A DNA stretch of 23,889 bases from CAZYTO01 sp964650405 (lineage in GTDB: Bacteria; Acidobacteriota; Thermoanaerobaculia; Gp7-AA8). Below the pieces are notes generated by a model. The model was not told the origin of the DNA. It saw only the letters and a program-made list of their open reading frames with translations, and searched no databases. Shown piece by piece: positions 22,803 to 23,889 of the stretch. The position numbers and the translations under genes were made by a program. Every line of letters begins with the position of its first letter. Positions within the stretch are counted from its first letter, which is position 1. The DNA lies in the NCBI GenBank assembly GCA_964650405.1, contig CAZYTO010000051.1, forward strand, positions 1-23,889, given 5' to 3'.

Positions 22803-23422
22803 GGCGGCGCGGCAAAGTGCTGCTGGTAGTCGCGGCAGGCCTGGTCGTGCTGGCGCTGGCAGCGTTCGCGGCGACGCTTCACTACGGTTTCAGTACCCAT
22901 GACGAGCCAACGGCCATCGAACGGAGCGTCGCGCGGACGGTGCGCCATTGGGCGGTTCCGTCCGACCTGCGCGACCGCAAGAACCCGATTGCCCTCACGC
23001 CGGACGTGCTGGCGGAGGCGCGCGCGCATTTCGCCGACCACTGCGCGACGTGCCACGGCAACGACGGCAAGGGCACGAGCGGCATGGGCGCGATGATGTA
23101 TCCGAATACGCCCGACATGACCCTCGCCGCGACGCAGTCGCTCTCCGACGGCGAGCTGTTCTCGATCATCGAGAACGGCGTGCGGCTCACCGGCATGCCG
23201 GGATTCGGCGGCGGCACCGCCGAGTCCGCGGCCGGCAGTTGGACGCTCGTTCACTTCATCCGCCACCTGCCCAGGCTCACGCCGGAGGAGATCGCCGCGA
23301 TGGAAAAGCTCAACCCGAAGTCACCCGAAGAATGGCAGCAGATGCAGGCGGAGGAAGCGTTCCTCAACGGCGGCCAACCGTCCGCACCGGCTCCTTCCGA
23401 ACAACACGAACATCGCCACTGA
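22799..23422 (+). CDS. Membrane-anchored mono-heme cytochrome c
   Basis: This 207-aa protein has an N-terminal membrane anchor (about 7-27) and a class I cytochrome c domain with heme motif C82-A-T-C85-H86 and probable axial M133 in LTGMPGF. The C-terminal part is charged and helical (LTPEEIAAMEKLNPKSPEEW) and ends in EQHEHRH, another possible metal ligand cluster. It is exported and matured in the periplasm. Coupling to the oxidase by a 4-nt overlap suggests that it donates electrons to, or accepts electrons from, the oxidase or copper. This is inference. It is the last gene of the operon, and a heptanucleotide repeat follows. Confidence 0.93.
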   Translation: MRRRGKVLLVVAAGLVVLALAAFAATLHYGFSTHDEPTAIERSVARTVRHWAVPSDLRDRKNPIALTPDVLAEARAHFADHCATCHGNDGKGTSGMGAMMYPNTPDMTLAATQSLSDGELFSIIENGVRLTGMPGFGGGTAESAAGSWTLVHFIRHLPRLTPEEIAAMEKLNPKSPEEWQQMQAEEAFLNGGQPSAPAPSEQHEHRH

Positions 23423-23450
23423 GAAGAATCGACCCAATAGGCACGACCAA

Positions 23451-23539
23451 CGAACAGCGACCCGCGAACAGCGACCCGCGATCAGCGACCCGCGATCAGC
23501 GATCAGCGATCAGCGACCCGCGATCAGCGACCAGCGAAC
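23451..23539. repeat. Heptanucleotide tandem repeat, CGATCAG/CGACCCG family
   Basis: Twelve consecutive 7-nt units follow CGANCNG: CGAACAG, CGACCCG, CGAACAG, CGACCCG, CGATCAG, CGACCCG, then three CGATCAG, CGACCCG, CGATCAG and CGACCAG, with a partial CGAAC. It lies between the copper operon and kdsC. Confidence 0.9.
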
Positions 23540-23543
23540 AAGG

Positions 23544-23549
23544 TATTCT
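23544..23549 (+). promoter_or_regulatory. Candidate -10 element of kdsC
   Basis: TATTCT starts 4 nt after the heptad array ends and lies 8 nt before the ATG at 23558. No Shine-Dalgarno is present, consistent with leaderless initiation. Confidence 0.4.
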
Positions 23550-23557
23550 TCGCGCGC

Positions 23558-23889
23558 ATGACGCCCGCCTCCGCCATCCGCCTCATCGTCTCCGACGTCG
23601 ACGGCGTCTGGACGGACGGGCGGATCATCTATTCCGGGGAACATCGCGAGAGCAAGGAGTTCCACGTCCGGGACGGGCTGGGGGCGAAACTGGCGCAACG
23701 AGCCGGAGTGCAGGTGGCGCTGCTGACGTCAAGACGCTCGCTGGCGCTGGAACGGCGCGCCCGGGAGCTCGGCATCACGGAGCTCCACCAGGGGGCGGCG
23801 AACAAGCTCGAGGAATGCGACAGACTCGTCCGCCGCCTCGGTCTCCGGTTCGACCAGATGCTCTACATCGGTGACGACCTCCCGGACCT
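23558..23889 (+). CDS. kdsC: 3-deoxy-manno-octulosonate-8-phosphate phosphatase, truncated by the window
   Basis: The first 110 residues are visible and the 3' end lies outside the window. This HAD-superfamily phosphatase removes phosphate from Kdo-8-P to give Kdo for lipopolysaccharide. Visible features are the nucleophile motif D13-V-D15-G-V-W-T-D-G, FHVRDGLGAKLAQRAG, LTSRRS at motif II, LGITELHQGAANKLE and YIGDDLPDL at motif IV. These match KdsC rather than general HAD enzymes. Motif II reads T-S-R where T/S-G-R is usual. The sole sensible start is the ATG after the repeat, with a -10-like TATTCT 8 nt upstream. The following gene cannot be seen. Confidence 0.9.
   Translation, partial: MTPASAIRLIVSDVDGVWTDGRIIYSGEHRESKEFHVRDGLGAKLAQRAGVQVALLTSRRSLALERRARELGITELHQGAANKLEECDRLVRRLGLRFDQMLYIGDDLPD

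Overview
The window is a GC-rich, gene-dense stretch of a Gram-negative-type bacterial chromosome with no tRNA, rRNA, IS element or CRISPR array that I can see. I read 23 protein genes, one of them cut by the right edge. Two tandem proteins of the VWFA-related type typical of Acidobacteriota, KdsC (LPS Kdo synthesis), lipoprotein outer-membrane efflux and c-type cytochrome genes, and very short-period intergenic repeats together suggest an acidobacterium or a close relative. That assignment is inference from gene content only.

Layout. 120-2620 (minus): a small one-TM protein translationally coupled to uvrB. 2659-3042 (plus): a single-domain response regulator. 3141-3608 (minus): a small exported orphan bracketed by repeats. 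3787-6333 (minus): a class A penicillin-binding protein, divergent from 6428-7872 (plus), a small regulator-like protein coupled to a soluble PAS histidine kinase. A near-perfect 50-nt inverted repeat (7873-8000) separates the kinase from the minus-strand block aroB - VWA paralog 2 - VWA paralog 1 (12583 down to 8004). 12751-13665 (plus): an ECF sigma factor and a small membrane protein. 13807-16430 (minus): thyA-folA, an intrinsic terminator built from repeats, then an MFS transporter. 16625-18833 (plus): a HAD phosphatase and an exported TPR-like protein with a His-rich N-terminus. 18898-23422 (plus): a tightly packed copper-handling operon. 23558-end (plus): kdsC, truncated.

The copper operon is the most system-like region. 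It encodes a Cys-Cys membrane protein, a lipoprotein with four AMPGMxH repeats, a TolC-type lipoprotein, a Tat-exported three-domain multicopper oxidase and a membrane-anchored mono-heme cytochrome c. The last four overlap by 1-4 nt. No inner-membrane pump or periplasmic adaptor is present in the visible part. Three exported proteins here, counting the adjacent TPR protein, have His-rich termini or repeats.

A second theme is intergenic. Several gaps hold a different degenerate short tandem repeat, most with a 7-nt period and one family with 8 nt. Some fold into hairpins and one copy doubles as a terminator. Several genes also lack a Shine-Dalgarno and have a -10-like hexamer 6-9 nt before the start codon, suggesting leaderless transcripts. 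Gaps above 300 nt do not occur.
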